A stretch of DNA of 64,000 bases from NCBI GenBank assembly GCA_027315385.1, contig DAHUYD010000124.1:1-64000 (forward strand), in the 5' to 3' direction. A program made the translations under genes and the position numbers. This stretch comes from Acidobacterium sp. GTDB taxonomy: Bacteria; Acidobacteriota; Terriglobia; Terriglobales; Acidobacteriaceae. The notes under the pieces were generated by a model. It was not told the DNA's origin, searched no databases, and worked only from the letters and a program-made list of their open reading frames with translations. Below, piece by piece: positions 62,478 through 64,000 of the stretch (position 1 is its first letter; every line of letters begins with the position of its first letter).

Positions 62478-62631
62478 GGCCGCAGCCTCCGTCTACAGGG
62501 GACTTCGGCGAGGCTCAGGGGGACTTGAGGCGATCCGGCGCAAACCAAGGGCCAACTTCCCCCAGTGTGTCCGGATGCTGAACATTTCGTGTTCGCGCGA
62601 TGCGGGTATTCTGGAGCGGGCGTTCACTCTC

Positions 62632-64000
<1,369 letters not shown>

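Overview
The window is about 64 kb of GC-rich (about 60-65% by eye) bacterial chromosome with dense, mostly short-spaced genes and no insertion sequence, prophage, CRISPR array or rRNA operon that I can see. Its character points to an Acidobacteriota (Terriglobia-like) genome. The clues are a dnaK/dnaJ cluster with an HspR-type MerR repressor and a HAIR-like operator, an LptF-LptG single-chain fusion, an ASPIC/UnbV FG-GAP protein paired with a multihaem TPR cytochrome, and a 56-residue conserved protein between dnaK and dnaJ. It is Gram-negative (LptE, LptFG, SecG, DacB, OmpA-like MotB) and flagellated. The taxon is an inference from gene content, not a database result.

Layout. 1-7.5 kb: anmK, a family-5 solute-binding lipoprotein, then a translationally coupled pair made of a membrane pentahaem/TPR protein and an ASPIC/UnbV protein. 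7.5-13 kb (minus strand): lptE, dnaK, a 56-aa protein, dnaJ, a GNAT acetyltransferase, an unknown protein and hspR; no grpE is present. 13-17.7 kb: a tightly coupled ECF sigma / zinc anti-sigma / B-box membrane protein / small membrane protein / DUF4097 operon that looks like an envelope-sensing unit. 17.7-24 kb: rmuC, acpP-fabF, a HEPN gene with a frameshifted partner, a strong bidirectional terminator, and rpsA with a near-consensus promoter and a leader of about 309 nt. 24-27 kb: a second ECF sigma / anti-sigma / Spy-CpxP-like module and a diguanylate cyclase with a degenerate receiver. 27-36 kb: thiE, two APC permeases, a HIT protein, DUF6314, a thioesterase, a 45-aa membrane peptide gene, tRNA-Leu(GAG), secG, a glyoxalase II-like hydrolase and a short-chain dehydrogenase. 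36-43 kb: a 964-aa beta-propeller/phosphoesterase, a fatty-acid desaturase and an ABC-2 exporter, the last two each followed by the same duplicated terminator hairpin. 43-51.5 kb: a short two-component system, a copper chaperone and CopA ATPase, fused LptFG and an MsbA-like ABC exporter. 51.5-57 kb: a flagellar island (fliS, fliD, fliC on minus; flbD, motA, motB on plus) with back-to-back sigma-28 and sigma-54 type promoters. 57-64 kb: aldo/keto reductase, an endonuclease III-like glycosylase, a membrane protein, a cytochrome c, dacB, folP and the 5' part of mutL.

The most interesting candidates for undescribed biology are the membrane-pentahaem-TPR plus ASPIC/UnbV pair (2.9-7.5 kb), the five-gene sigma/B-box/DUF4097 operon (13.1-17.7 kb), and the HEPN plus frameshifted partner module (20.9-21.7 kb). 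All functional statements rest on motif recognition by eye; no database search was run.
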